In this document: piece after piece, positions 21,590 through 33,454 of the stretch
How positions within the stretch are numbered: position 1 is the first letter of the stretch
Layout: every line of letters begins with the position of its first letter
Assembly: GCA_036927565.1 (NCBI GenBank)
Contig: JAYESD010000009.1
Location: 27,247,601-27,311,600, forward strand
DNA length: 64,000 nucleotides
Direction of reading: 5' to 3'
From: Tuctoria greenei
Taxonomy: Eukaryota > Streptophyta > Magnoliopsida > Poales > Poaceae
Position numbers and translations under genes: made by a program
The notes under the pieces: generated by a model
Seen by the model: only the letters and a program-made list of their open reading frames with translations
Database searches by the model: none
What the model was told of the DNA's origin: nothing

Positions 21590-23326
21590 TGTGAGACCTA
21601 TGTGTGATGAATACATTGGATATTACGATAAAAGTTTTGAATATTGCCAAAACACCCTTTTTAATGAGGTCCGACTCTAGGTCCGAGCTCCGGCAAGGTC
21701 CAACAATAGGTCCGATATCTTTTGGGTAACTCTGGCAAAGTCCGACGATAGGTCCGACATGCTTTGGGTAGCTCTGGCTAGGTCTGACGTGAGGTATGAC
21801 AAACTATGGCTAGGTCCGGCACAAGGTACAGTTAGCTTTGGCTAGGTCCGACGCAAGGTCCGTTTAGCTTTCGCAAGGTCCAGTTAGCTCTAGCTAGGTC
21901 CGGTGTAAGGTCCGGTTAGCTTTGGCAAGGTCCGGTGCAAGATCGCAGTGGTTCTGCCTATAACTTGCAATGTTTCAAACTTGTTTTTTGGCTTATGTGA
22001 AGTTTTCTTAGTTGTCTTTTACTAAGTTTTTGAAGTGTTATGGCTGTTTACAGTGGTTAATGTTTTGATATGGTTTGCAACATGCTTATGTGAGATGCTC
22101 ACGTAAGGTGTTGTGGTTTTTGGACTAACGAGAGTCAAGTCGAGGACTTGTTCTCGGAAGAATTGGTTGTTTGTTCATGTGCAGGTGTTGCTTGAGGTCA
22201 AGACATGGCTGGTGATAGGATCCATTCAACTAGTCTTAGGGATAAGATGAGGCTCAACAACAAGTTCGGGAGGAATTGTGGTTGAGTTGATCGGGAGGTC
22301 ACACAACATGTTTGGGTCAAGAACAATGCATATGAAGGTATCATGGACATTGTTGGAATGTGTTTGCACGTGTGCAAGGAGTGCATGGACGTGGCAACAT
22401 GCTTCCAAGGCGTGATGAAGAGAAGTGGACGTAAAGAATTGGTCAAAAAGGTCCAACTGGCTGGATTATGCTTTAGGCTGCGGCTGAGGTGATTATAGTT
22501 CGTTTATGGAAAGTTTCGAGTTTGTTTTGGTTAGATTTCGTATGGGTCACGAAGTTGAGTTGTTTTATGAATGTGGGATACATTCCTAAGGTGTTTTGAA
22601 GTCTTAAGATTGCTTCTATCTGCGTATGGAAGAGTCTTGAGCAGTTATGGAAAGTTTCAGTTGAAACTAAGTAGGATTAAAGTCCTAGTTTGGATTGGGT
22701 TGGCCTTAGGGCTGGTTATATAAGCAAGTGAGGCCAGAGCCCATTGAGAGATGACATTGGGCTGTTCCTCTTGTGTTTTTATCAATAAAATTTGTAGTTT
22801 AGAGGAGCTTTTGTGCCTTGTACATCCGACTTGTTTCACACAAGTTTTTCTCGCCAAGTTTTTGCACAGTATTACGTTGCATTGGTGTTTTTATCATAAC
22901 TCGAGTTTTACAGATCCAGTTGACATGATTCTATTTGGGTTGTCTTCGCATCTAGATTATCTATCGTTTGTTTAAATTTCACGGTCATTGGATTTGTAGT
23001 TTCTGATCTACACGAGTTTCTTTGCAGTGTTGCATATCTGTTTTTACTCAAGTAGAACAGATTGACCTTTGTTCGATCTTTTGATCATAACGTGAGTTTT
23101 TCTCGACGGTTTTCTATGATTCTTGTTGCCATGTCTTTGGACTTGATTCTCTATAATATTTACCACTTTTGTCACGGTTGAACACGTTTAGATCCATTGC
23201 ACACATGGTTTCTTAACAAAATGATTTTCTGCCGAGGGGTTTTCATTGCTTCTGACAAAAAGTTTTTAAATCTACCATTCACCCCCTCCTCTGGTAGATT
23301 TTCATGTGCTCTTCGATCCTCCATAC
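21590..23326 (+). repeat. Inner element 3' LTR
   Basis: It starts TGTGAGACCTATGTGTG at 21590 and parallels the 5' LTR, including the AGGTCCGGC array (about 21680-21950), the TATATAA box (about 22717) and the AATAAA region. The right border is set by the TATTG target repeat at 23327-23331. Confidence 0.87.
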
Positions 23327-23331
23327 TATTG

Positions 23332-24440
23332 TAGTTCAGACTAGTCCATTGTGATCTGAACTAGTCCGTGGCTATGTGACATGGGAGCTTCTGAGACTAA
23401 GTTCTGTTGGTCGGACTTGTCCGCTCCAGTTAGCCGGACTAGTCCAGACTTGTCCGTTTTTAGACAGACCAATATATTCTGTTGTAGTTCGGACTAGTCC
23501 GTTGTTGTCCGGACTAGTCCAGTGTGCCATGACCGTTTGAAATTCATAAGTTGGAGGGAACATCATACTCTGTAGAGGTGTGACGTCAAGTGTTCCCATT
23601 GGGCCGGACTAGTCCGGTCCCCTGGTAGGACTAGTTCGTACTTTAGTTGGTGGCAACAGTTGGATTTTGAGACCCCTATAAAAAGGCCCCCTGACTTTCA
23701 ACTTACAACTCTTGAACCCTAGTGCCGCCACAAGCATCCTTGAGCCTTCCAAAGCCTTCTCCTTTGTGTACTTGCCCTCTAGAACCAAATCTTGAGTGAA
23801 TTAGGGTTTGGGAAGTGGAGTGAAGGAATAACTTCCTACTTTGGCTCTCGATTTGATCTCTTGCACTTGGTGTTGCATCTTTGTGACTTGTGTCTGTTGA
23901 GATTTGTGTGCTTGCTATTTTTGATCTTTGTGGCAGACTAAACTTTTGAGAAGCCCCAAGAACATTGTAGTACCCCTTATGAGTAGTGGAATCCAAGCCG
24001 ACCTTTTGTGGTGGCCTGGTGAGAATAGCGTCAAGTGAGACCCGGTCCTTTGTGGACTTCTCAACACGGATGTAGGCTTCTCTGTGAAGCTGAACCTCAG
24101 GATAAATTCATGTATTACTTGTCACTTTACTTTTCGCTCTTCACTAGGATTGCTTTTAGGGTTATTATTGTTCATCATATAGTTCATCAATGAAATCTTG
24201 CAATCCAATCTCTCATACTTGTCAATCCAACTTGTATTAGGTTGCTAGATTGTGTATCCACTTTTCGTTGAATTAAAATTGAAGTAAAACTCATATAAAT
24301 CAAGTTTTTAAGGTTTTCCTGTGTGTTGAACGGACTAGTCTGACCCTGACCCAGATTAGTCCGGTCCCTGTTATTTAATCTCATTTTATGAAGTCATTTC
24401 AGGTCTCATTGCCTGTTCACCCCCCTCTAAGCAACTTTCA
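23332..24440 (+). repeat. Outer element 3' LTR, second part
   Basis: It continues the outer LTR after the inner insertion: GTAGTTCAGACTAGTCC here matches 2750 onward in the 5' copy. It includes many GGACTAGTCC-type boxes and a TATA box (TATAAAAAG at about 23677). It ends GCAACTTTCA at 24440, directly before the CGTAT target repeat. The part from about 23600 on has no counterpart in the truncated 5' LTR. Confidence 0.87.
23677..23685 (+). promoter_or_regulatory. TATA box of outer LTR
   Basis: TATAAAAAG lies in the 3' LTR after the box-rich U3 part. The equivalent position is missing in the 5' LTR, so the outer element has no promoter copy at its own 5' end. Confidence 0.55.
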
Positions 24441-24445
24441 CGTAT

Positions 24446-24945
24446 CATGGTGAAGGATATCACGGTGGGCAGTGTCGGTGAAGCTATTGTTCTAGGTCGT
24501 CACCTTGGTCGGTTTAGGGAACAACCATATCTTCACTGTGAAGTCACCACTAAAGCCATTGTTGCAGATTATCATGTTTTTCAGCACAATGCAGTCTCCC
24601 AAGGTTATTAGGAGCTGGTCAGAGAAGCTGTTGTTGAATGTAACAATATCATAGAGCTATCTGTTGGAGTAGAGCGACTCCTGCAGCGGGTTGGACTGGT
24701 TGTTGTTTGACACCTCCGATTGTCGAGTGAAAAGTGCTTACCAAACTCTAATGGGATCTCACCGAAGATATGGCAAGCTAAAATCTGGATGTCATAGAGC
24801 CGTGGTAGCAGTCCAATGCTCGGCGGAATTGTTTGGGTGAGCTGAATTTTATAAAGAAACAACAAGACTATATTCTTAAGGTTGCCAAAGCTTTCCAGTT
24901 TCTCACTGTTGATATGTTTCGAGGATGGTGCCGGTGAAGTTATTG
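24446..24945 (-). pseudogene. LRR receptor-kinase pseudogene, copy A
   Basis: The minus strand reads LRR consensus pieces such as TIPPSIGLLPRLYDIQIL and FGEIPLEFGKH (within 24608-24865). This is the start-side part of the copy whose other half is at 1928-2194, the two being split by the outer copia element. Stops and shifts are frequent. LRR proteins of this type are membrane receptors that bind peptide or glycan ligands; this fragment cannot make one. It abuts copy B with no spacer. Confidence 0.75.
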
Positions 24946-25572
24946 TACCAGATCCATCTTAATACGTGTCATGTTGAATGAAATCACAGCGGGAATAGTG
25001 CCGGTGAAGTAATTCTTCGGATCACCACCTTAGTTTGTTTAGGGAATGACCATATATTCACCGTGAAGTCACTAGAGAAGCGATTGTTGTAGAGCATCAG
25101 GTTGTTCAGCATGATGCAGTATCCCAAGTTCGTTGAAAGCTAGCTGGAGAAGCCACTGTTGATGGAAATGATATCGTAAAGCTTTGGTTGGAGCAGAGCG
25201 GCTACCGCAGTGGGTTGGAGTGGTTGTTGTTTGACACCTCCAGATTGTCGAGTGGCGAGTGCATATCGAGCCTTGGTGAGAGCTCGTTGGAGAGCCTGCT
25301 AAAGAAAATCTGGATTTCATGGAGCCTTGGTAGCAGTCTGATGCTTGCACGAATGGTGACGGTGAGCCAGTTGTTGTAAAGAATCAACAAGGTTAGATTC
25401 TTAATGTTGTCAAAGCTTTTTGGTATCTCCGTAGTGAGATGATTGGAGGACAGGTCCAACTCAATGAAGTTCGCCATCATGATGTTGTGTGGCAGTGGGT
25501 AGGGGAGGCCATTGTCGAATAAGTGAATGCTCCCAAGCTTCGCATTCTATAGCACCCACATCGGGACAGACC
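24946..25572 (-). pseudogene. LRR receptor-kinase pseudogene, copy B
   Basis: The minus-strand frame 25480-25202 reads IELDLSSNHLTTEIPKSF, LTLLILYNNWLTVTI, then RASIRLLPRLHEIQIF and SPLDNLEVSNNN, a run of about four 24-residue LRRs. This is the best-preserved LRR stretch in the window. The wording (IPPSIGLLPxLxDIxxF, SPLxNLEVSNN) matches grass HSL1-like receptor kinases (recognition from memory of the family, not a search). The copy is cut at 25572 by a hAT-like element. 3037-3220 is a near copy of part of it. Confidence 0.78.
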
Positions 25573-25955
25573 CAGGAGCGGATCCAATGGGGGCAGGGGG
25601 GCTTGAGACCCCCTACAGGCGTTATTTCTGTGGTTTAGTTGAAATCTAATTGACAATTATCCTTATTCGGTTCATAATTCGATCGACTGGGGTGAGCCAA
25701 GGTGACCGAATGGGTCACGCAGACGTGGCGATAAGCACACCGTGGGCTCATCCAGACAAACGATTGATCGAGAGTGTGCGAGCGACGATAAGGTGGGTAG
25801 TGACCAACGAGCGCATGTGGGTTAGAGTGGAAGCACCATGGTAGCGAGGAGCGAAGCCGTGGGCAAGCGACGAGGCATGGGCCGATGGTGGTGAGCTCAG
25901 CTGGGAATCGAGTGAGGTTCATGCCTCCTATAATTTTTGCTGAGATCTGTCACTG
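25573..25955. mobile_element. hAT-like non-autonomous element, 383 bp
   Basis: The left end reads CAGGAGCGGATCCA and the right end, reversed, reads CAGTGACAGATC, matching the CAGGGGCGGAGCC-type termini of Tip100-like hAT elements. It has no transposase. It sits at the same point of the LRR sequence as the larger element at 26847. I could not find a clear 8-bp target duplication. Confidence 0.5.
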
Positions 25956-26846
25956 GTGGTTTGATAAAATCAAGCATAGACAGCACTGGAAGCAGCCTGA
26001 TGCTCCCTGGTGGTATCACGCCAGAAAGCTAATTGTCACTTAGGTCGAGTGTGTTGAGCTTTTGCAGTAGTACATCAAAACTAGTATAGAGTCAGTTGTC
26101 CTGTTGCGGGGAACCACTAAATTGGTTAGATTTGAAAGCTGACTCATGTCGGCTAGCAATTCGTCGGTGTGCAATTTTTTATCCGCAATGAACATGTGTA
26201 GCCCAGTCATCGACATCGGTACAGTGCCAGAGGACTTGTTTCCACCCATCTCAATGTGTCATGTTAAAGGATATCATGGCATGTAGAGTGCTGGTGAAGC
26301 CCTTTTCTGGATCATCACCTTGGTGCATTTAGGGAATGACAATATCTTCACCGTGGGGTTGCTATAGAAGCGACTGTTGTAGAGCATCAAGTTTCAACAC
26401 GATGCACTCTAAAGTTGGCCGGAGCTGGTCGGAGAAGCTGTTGTTGAAGGCAACAATATCATATAGCTTCTGTTTGGAGTAAACGACTCCCACATGGGCC
26501 GGAGTGGTTGTTGTTTGACACCTTCAAGTTGTCTAGCGGTTAGTGCTTACCGAGCTCTGAATGGACCTCAACGGAGAGTTAGTTGGGAAAAAGATATCAT
26601 AGAGCCGTGGTAGAAGTCAGATACTCACCGGAATGTACCCGTGAGCTGGTAGTTGTAAAGAAACATGGCCAGATTCTTAAGGTTGCCGAATATTTCCTGT
26701 ATATCCCCGGTGAAATGATTTAAGGACAGGTCCAACACTACAATGTTCACCGTCATGATATTGCACGACAACGGGTCAGGAGGTCGTTGTCAAACAGGTA
26801 AACACTCCCAAGGTTTCCATATCGTAGTACCCACGCCGGGACTACC
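25956..26846 (-). pseudogene. LRR receptor-kinase pseudogene, copy C
   Basis: The minus-strand frame 26249-26040 reads MGGNKSSGTVPMSMTGLH and ELLADMSQLSNLTNLVVPRN, the last extracellular LRRs of an HSL1-like receptor. Upstream (26260-26840) the same order of LRR remnants seen in copies A and B recurs with many stops. The kinase-encoding part is absent. Together A, B and C show partial tandem duplication of one LRR gene. Confidence 0.75.
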
Positions 26847-28110
26847 CAGGGGCGGATCCACCATGGGTAAGGGGGCTCAGGCCCCCTACAACCCATTGAA
26901 TAGTGGAGCCAAAGGAGGGTGCAACTAGGCTGAAGGAGGGCTCATGGACTGACTTCCTATTAAATGGGGTGAAGGAGGGTGTGTGGCCTCACATTGCAAT
27001 GATGATGGGGTTTTGTACCCGGGGTACCCAAGACACAGGACTCGATGATGGTACGCAACCACTATGTGGTGATGAACCATATCTACCCTCCAGCGTGAGG
27101 AGGGGCCCGTCGCCAACTCCCCTACCTACCAAGGTCGGGGTACCTAACCCGCCTGAGTCCCGACCTCAGAGGTCGGGCGGACGATTTTGGTAGCATTTAA
27201 GACAGATGGTGGGAGCACAACTTCCATAGAGGGGGCAGCACGTGATGTGAGCCTTTGCAGGATAAATCTATCATCCATCCCATTTGTCGCAGAGGAATGA
27301 GTACTTCGCATGTGCGATGCAGCCTTGGTGATCAGGAAGAAGTTAATACAATGAAGCTTCCGCACCTCAAGCAGCCCGAACGACTAGACACAAATAAACA
27401 CTGTACAACCCAGCCCCACTATGAGGAGAGTCGGTTAGATAGGACCGCTTCGACTCTATGTAAAACGTGCCCCAAGACCACCTTCGAGAGGGGTGAATTT
27501 ACGTTGTACTATCTTTACATACACATTTCCTTACACGTTTACATACACTTATTCCTTACGCACTTATATACGTGTTTCACTTATGCATTACATTTCCTAG
27601 GGTTCACTCGAGCAAGGCTCGCTTGTAATCTGTTCTCTATGCCTTTGGCACCAAGAAATATTACGGATTGACTACCGCTGGACGTAGGGCCTTTTTCCCG
27701 AACTAGGATAAATCACTTATCTTTTGCAGCTAGCCATACAGAGATGAACATGTGTCGATTCGATTTACTAGTCGATATACAAAATGCCGACAAGTGGCAT
27801 AGCCAAAATCTAATGAAAACCTCTCCCTATTCGGTTCCTCGATCGATCAACTGAGGTGAGCCGAGTCAACCGAGCGGAGTTGGCGGTGAGAGGTTCATGT
27901 GTTGACGAGAGCGGAACACGGGGGTAATATAGTGGTGGGTGCGCGGGCGACGTGGCGGTGGGCACATGGGCGGCGGGTCAGGTGCGTGTTGGCGGCCATC
28001 GGCGAGCGCCTGTGGGTGAGCAGGAGCAGCACCGCGGCGGTGAGGTGGCAAGCTCGACTGGGCGTAGAGAAAGGTTCAGCCCTGTATATGTTTGTCTGGA
28101 TCCATCACTG
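26847..28110. mobile_element. hAT-like element, 1.26 kb, with nested LTR
   Basis: The left end reads CAGGGGCGGATCCA and the reversed right end reads CAGTGATGGATCCA, near-perfect inverted termini of Tip100-like hAT type. Its right third (27800-28110) resembles 25640-25955, so it belongs to the same family as the smaller element. The middle is occupied by a gypsy-type LTR. No transposase frame is recognisable. Confidence 0.55.
27014..27792 (+). mobile_element. Probable Ty3/gypsy solo LTR or LTR fragment
   Basis: The stretch starts near TGTACCCGGGGTACCC and contains CCGCTGGACGTAGGGCC at about 27676-27691, a phrase I know from U5 regions of grass gypsy LTRs. It interrupts the hAT-like element. 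I could not find a matching target duplication, so the borders are approximate. Confidence 0.5.
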
Positions 28111-28429
28111 ACTTGAATACATAGTTAGATCAGATACTTTTCTGTGTTGTCATGTTTTAATGCTTGCAATGGCATATTTTTTTGCTGCATAAAAATTATT
28201 TATTGTTTTAGATGGCCTAATTTCATTTATAGACGGGGCTTGGCAACTAAATAATTGCCTTGATACAGTGGCGAGTAAAGGTTTCTTTGGTATAATCAAA
28301 TCCAGGATTTCTGGTACTCCACTGCCCAGTTCACTCATAGTTGTATGTATCTTATTGTGTTTTATATGTGTTTTTCACATCCAAAATAGCTCTGTGGCCT
28401 GTTCCCTGCAGGAAACTGATAAATTTATG
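28111..28429 (+). other. Short stretch of unknown origin, possible captured exon
   Basis: No feature is recognised. After a pyrimidine tract ending TTGTTTTAG (about 28210) there is an open stretch reading GLISFIDGAWQLNNCLDTVA and on to about 28459, which looks exon-like, but I cannot assign it to a family. It lies between the hAT-like element and CACTA element 1. Confidence 0.3.
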
Positions 28430-28439
28430 ACATCCAAAA

Positions 28440-28660
28440 TAATTTACGATGAGAATTAGGTCAACCATCGTAAATTAATAAGCTAATTTAGTACAGCCAT
28501 TTTTGTCCATTGTAAATAAAGGGCTTATTTACGATGGTGAACCTTGGCCGTCATAAATAAGCTACTTAATTACAATGGCAGAAGCGACGAATAAAAGAGC
28601 CCTTTATTTACAATGGCTCTTTATCGGGCCGTCGTAAGTAAGGAAGCTTCATAGATTTCG
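28440..28660. repeat. CACTA element 1 subterminal repeats
   Basis: Several direct and inverted variants of TTTACGATGG and CCATCGTAAAT occur in 200 bases (for example TTATTTACGATGGTGAACC and ATTTACAATGGCTC). Such short repeats are the TNPA-type binding sites of En/Spm elements (family knowledge). A second small block (CGTCATAAATAG-like) is near 29515-29580. Confidence 0.65.
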
Positions 28661-29996
28661 GGTCTTATACCGACCCGACGGCCTCGCTCTCTTGTCTCTC
28701 ACATAGGCCGCACACGCCGCCTCACCCCACTGACACCGCCATCAACGCTGCCTCCCTCCATCAAAGCTGCTGTCGCTGCAACCTCCCTCCACCGCCAGGT
28801 ACGCCGCTCCCTTATCCCTCCATGTGCCGTCCTCCCCCTCCCCACCATGCGCCATGCACCCCTTCCACAAGCCACGCCGCCCTCCCCCTCAACGTGTTGC
28901 TCTCCACCTCCGCGCTCCGGCAGCCCCTCCCCCTCAGCGTACTGTGCCGCTCTCTCCCTACACGACGCACACCCCAACCTCCACCCCACCCTCTCCCCTC
29001 CAGTCATGCGCCCACCCCCGACCCCCAACCCCACCACCCCACCCAACCCCACACCTGATAGTTTAATTACATGTTGATTAATTGAATTATTGTGTAATTG
29101 GCTGATCAATTAATATTGTGTACTAAGTTGATTATTTGTGTGAATAATTGATTAATTGAGAATTAGGTGGTTAAATGTTTTATTAGTTGATTAATTGTTT
29201 AATTAGTTGATTAAACATTAAATTAGTTGATTAAATGTTTAGTTGTTTAGTTCGTTGATTAAATTTTTAATAGTTGATTTAATGTTTTATAAGTTGTTTA
29301 ATTATTTAGTTAGTTTAATTGATTAATTGTTTAATGTTTACTAGATTTCATTAGTTGATTAGTTCATTAATATTTATTAGTTTCGATTTGTTGATTAATG
29401 TTATTAATTTTGATTAAGTCGGTAAATATTATTAGTGTTGCTAATGCTTTTTAGTTGATTAGTACATCAACTAGAAATAGTTGGTTAGCGGAATTAGTAC
29501 GGACATCCTGTTGATTTAAGACGGCTAGATGCTGTCGTAATAACGTGAAAACCATCATAAATAGACTATTTATGACGGTATTGAATCCTTGAACATGAGT
29601 AACACGACCTATGCTCAGTCGTTTCAAATCGGCATGTCTCACATGCGTTAAGCATGTTAAGCATGTATGTTCGGAATTGTCTCTTTTTCGATAGCTTGGG
29701 AGTGACCGATGGGACATGCTTATGATGAAATGCTAGGTCCGAATCCGAACAAGATTTTGATAGTGCAACTCTGATGTTCTCGGTTGCACCATTTTCGGGT
29801 GTGAAGTTGGACAATAACGGGGTATGCCACCAAATATTCGTACGTATTCGGACCCCACATCTCGTGGTAAGCACAATCCTCTCAATCCCTCTTGGGTGGG
29901 TTTAGGACTAATGCTTCCCAATGGATGTAGGATCATGATATAAAACCAAATATAAAGTAACAATCACTTACCTAGCTTTAATCTGTAGCCTCAAAT
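28661..29996 (+). other. CACTA element 1 leader: CT-rich and AT-rich low complexity
   Basis: 28700-29050 is C-rich and gives long but compositionally biased frames on both strands, which I do not regard as genes. 29050-29460 is made of TTGATTAATTG/TTTAATTAG-like words. 29515-29580 is a second subterminal-type block. CACTA element 2 has the same succession at 48530-50330. Confidence 0.6.
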
Positions 29997-32900
29997 ATGG
30001 TTGAAGGCCGCAGTTGGATGTATACTAGTTGGAACAAGAAAGCGGCTCACACAGATGAGTGGTCGCCAAGACAAGTGATTTTATAGAACATGCTTTTTGT
30101 TGTCAAAGATCAACAACATGTGGTGCCCATGTAGAAGATGTTAGAGTACAAAGTGTCTGGACAAGGTGATGGTTTCAATACACTTGTGTCGAAATGGTTT
30201 AATGTCACATTATGAGTTGTTAGCCTTTCACGGCGAGACAGCTTCCGAAGCCATCGAACATCGAGTGGTTGCTAAAAGCACGGGGGTTGATAGGATGGAT
30301 GAGATGGTTGAATCTATACAACTTGTGTTGATGGAGAATTCTCCTACAACATAGGTTGAAGCATGTCGCTGCATGAACACACAGAAGTGACCCTCTTTAC
30401 TTTTATGTCCATACTTATGACAATTAAGTCTAAGTAGTTATTCTCCAATAACTGCTATAATGACCTTGTCAAATTGATCAGTAATATCCTTCCATAGCTC
30501 GATAAAGTGCCCAAAGATATGTACAATCAAAGAAATTACTTTCTAGTCTCAGTATGAAATTTGAGAAGATTGATGTATGCCGAAACAACTGCATGCTTTT
30601 CTGGAAAGAGCATGCCAAAGAGAAAAAGTGCTTAATATGTAGTAAATTGAGGTTTGTCCAAGTTGTTAATGACGATAGTGAAAACGTGATGACCGAAATC
30701 GCAATAAGCAACTTTGTTACTTACATGTCACACCTCAGTTGAAGTGATTGTTTCTGTTAAAAAGAACTATCAGGCACATGAGGTGGCACAAAGAAGGTGT
30801 ACGTGAGAACAACAGAGTCATGGCGCACCCGTCCGCCGGTGGGGCATGGGAGCTGTTGGACCACTTCCACACAAGGTTCCCCAATGATACAAAAATTATT
30901 TTCATCAAGTTAGCCACAGATTGGCTTTTCTCACGTTCAGTACAAACGCCACGCCATACTCTTTTTGGCCCGTCTTCGATATTCTGTACATCCTACCACC
31001 ATCTCTTTGTGATGTATGAGTTCATGTTCCTTTGCCTCATCATACCTAGACCATATAATCGCGGTCCACGCCTCAACATGATGTTGAAACTACTGACTGA
31101 AGAGTTGAAAATATTGTGGATAGGAATCGAAGTGTACGACTATTACAAGAAGCATAAATTCAACCTTTGAGTTGTGTACTTGTGGTCGGTTCATGATTTC
31201 CCAACATATGACATGTTTTTTTGGCTAGAGCACTCATAATCGTTTGACATGTCCAATATGCGCTTTGGACACATATTGTTTTCACTTTAGTCATGGTGGC
31301 AAGGTATGATACTTCAATTGCCATAAATGTTGGCTTCCTCAGAATCAATTGTTTAGACAACAAAAGAATGCCTTCAAAAAGGACACCATTGTCTTAAAAA
31401 GACCACCGAACCGTCTACATAGGTTAGAAATTGCTGATAAGTTGGACAAACTAGTGTGAGATGAAGGTTGTCCTGAATATTTCGTTGGTTATGGAGAGGA
31501 GCACAATTGGAATCATATATAAAGACTATGGGAGCTACCTTATCTAAAGTCCTTGATTTTAATGCACAACATTGATATCATGCACCAAGAGTGTAACATG
31601 GGCGAATGCATCATTTGTACATGAATAGATATGATGGGTAAAACAAAAGACAATCTGAAGAGTCGGAAGGATCTAGCACAACTTTGCAACCATCCATCTT
31701 CTGAGCTCTTCGAAAGTGGTGGTAAACCACGTGCTTCTTTTTGTCTTCGACATAAATAAAACAAAGAACTCCTCAAATTGTTGAAGAAGTTGAAGTTCTC
31801 TGATGGTTATGCTACTAGCCTTAGACGAGCCATGAATGTGAAGATGGGAAAGCTCACCAGGTTGAGGAGTCATGATTACAACATAATCTTTAAAAGACTC
31901 TTGCATGTTATATTTTGGGTCTATCTTGATGATGCAGTATGGAATATGTTTGCCGAGCTTAGCTACTTTTATAGACAACTTTGTGCTAAAGAAATAAGGA
32001 TGGAGATGATGGAGAAGTTGGAGTAGGGGATACTAGTGCTTTTATGTAACATGGAAAAAGTTTTTCCTCCAGACTTCTTCAATGTAATGCAACATATCCT
32101 TATCCATCTTCCATATGAAGCTCAAGTTAGTGGCCCCGTTCAATATAGGTGGTTGTATCACATTGATAGAGCCCTTAGATGTCTTAAACCAATGGTTCAC
32201 AATAAGGCAAGGGTTGAAGGGTGCTTCACTAAAGTATTTACATTTTAGGAGGTAGATACTTTTCAAGTGTTTACATTACCGAAGAACATCATGTCAATGC
32301 TTCTACAATGCGGCACAATGTGGACGAAGCACATCCTTGTAGCAGGTACCACTGTTAGTGGTAGCACGAGCTACGATGCAACAACAGAAGAAAGGACGGT
32401 TGCTTTTCTATACATGTACGCTAACATAAATGGGATGGATAAATATTTTCAGTTTGTATTTGTTCTACATCTATACTAAATTACTAATTAGCACGCTTTG
32501 TTACACATCTATGCTAATTATAATTTTCCCTTATAGTGAGTTCGACCACCAAAATTGGAAATTTACGCATCAGCCCACGAGCAAGCAAGTAGAAACGATG
32601 TGGTGTGATGGAATAGATGGAGGGTGTAACTTCCAATCCTAGTTTTGAGATCATGTAACATTTCTTGTCTTTCTCCTTGACTTACGAGTATGGACAAAAT
32701 ATTCTTATAATTTCATATTTTGGACAGTGCAAAAAAGATGCTAGCATCAATTAAGACTTGCAACAACTATCTTACGGATCGATTAAAGTTAGAAGCTATG
32801 ATCAATACGACATCAATACCTTCTGATTCCGTTCGACTCAATTTTAAATTTTCCGTCCTCTCACGGCAACATCTAATACAAAAGTTGTGATGAGGGCAAT

Positions 32901-33454
32901 AAGGACTAGAAACTAATTATCATGGGATCATTAAAAATCCTTGATTTAATTTTGCGAGTAATAAGGAGCTTACAGTGGTCTTCTTTGACTGCAATTGGTT
33001 TGATAACAATAAGGGAACTCAACATAACCACTTTGGCATTGTGGAAGTTATACACAATGAATGGATATGAGGCTAAGACACGTTTGTCCTTGCACACTAA
33101 GTTGAGCAAGTGTATTATCTACCTTATCTATGTGAAAAGGTTAGTGCTTGGTGGGTCGTACAGAAGGTGAATCCTTGTAAGAGGTTATATACTCCAGATG
33201 ATGATGAGTACCATGATATCTCGTTGTCATTGAATGGTGAGATTGATTAGATTTACCAAGAACAAGAGTTGTCAGACTCTTTTCTCATCGAGCTTGGTCT
33301 AGGACTTGATGACTTAGTTGGAGATGCTGAATATAGAGACTCCTGAGATGCGGAAACAAAAACGGAGAACAATCACAAAAAAGATTGATGGTCTGGTTTA
33401 AGGAATAAAGTACATGGTTGTGATAGTAATGATTTTGAAACTGGTTACAAGTAA
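29997..33454 (+). pseudogene. CACTA element 1 TNP2-type transposase, heavily mutated
   Basis: The start at 29997 (MVEGRSWMYT) corresponds to the start of the element 2 transposase. Recognisable blocks: transposase-associated domain (HLCRNGLMSHYELLAFHGE, 30166-30250), TNP2 core with the Cys-rich stretch (NNCMLFWKEH, CLICSKLRF, 30554-30680), ATDWLFSRS in place of the usual DxFxPF at about 30908, IIPRPYNRGPRLNMMLKLLTEELK near 31035-31115, the DUF4218 part (31778-32480) and a DUF4216 remnant (32922-33340). Frameshifts or stops separate almost every block. It is clearly an older relative of the gene at 50907. Confidence 0.82.

Larger units (their letters stand above)
13439..23326 (+). mobile_element. 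Inner Ty1/copia retrotransposon nested in the outer 3' LTR
   Basis: A 9.9-kb element with two long LTRs (about 1.71 and 1.74 kb) starting TGTGAGACCTATGTGTG. It is flanked by the 5-bp repeat TATTG (13434-13438, 23327-23331), and the outer LTR reads continuously across the two sides. A primer site, two-zinc-knuckle gag, protease, integrase, RT and RNase H follow in copia order. The exact right border is uncertain by a few bases because the end reads CCATAC instead of a canonical CA. Stops and frameshifts are common, but both LTRs remain clearly alignable. It is a different family from the outer element and has no extra ORF. Confidence 0.88.
2195..24440 (+). mobile_element. Outer SIRE/Maximus-type Ty1/copia retrotransposon, nested and degenerate
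   Basis: The element starts with TGAAAGTGCA at 2195 and ends with CAACTTTCA at 24440, and is flanked by the perfect 5-bp direct repeat CGTAT (2190-2194, 24441-24445). In order it holds a truncated 5' LTR, an LRR-kinase fragment, gag, protease, integrase, RT, RNase H, a post-pol extra ORF, a polypurine tract and a split 3' LTR. Passenger insertions are a gypsy solo LTR (4237-5100), a Mutator-like MITE (12121-12545) and a complete copia element (13439-23326). The SIRE/Maximus assignment rests on the very close protein match to the element at 56816-64000, on the long coiled-coil gag and on the extra ORF after pol. Coding parts carry many frameshifts and stops, so it cannot move on its own. Confidence 0.88.

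Noticed and set aside
28822..29077. Overlapping Pro/Ser-rich frames on plus and a Gly-rich frame on minus
   Set aside because: All come from a C-rich CACTA leader; several frames are open at once, which is a composition effect.
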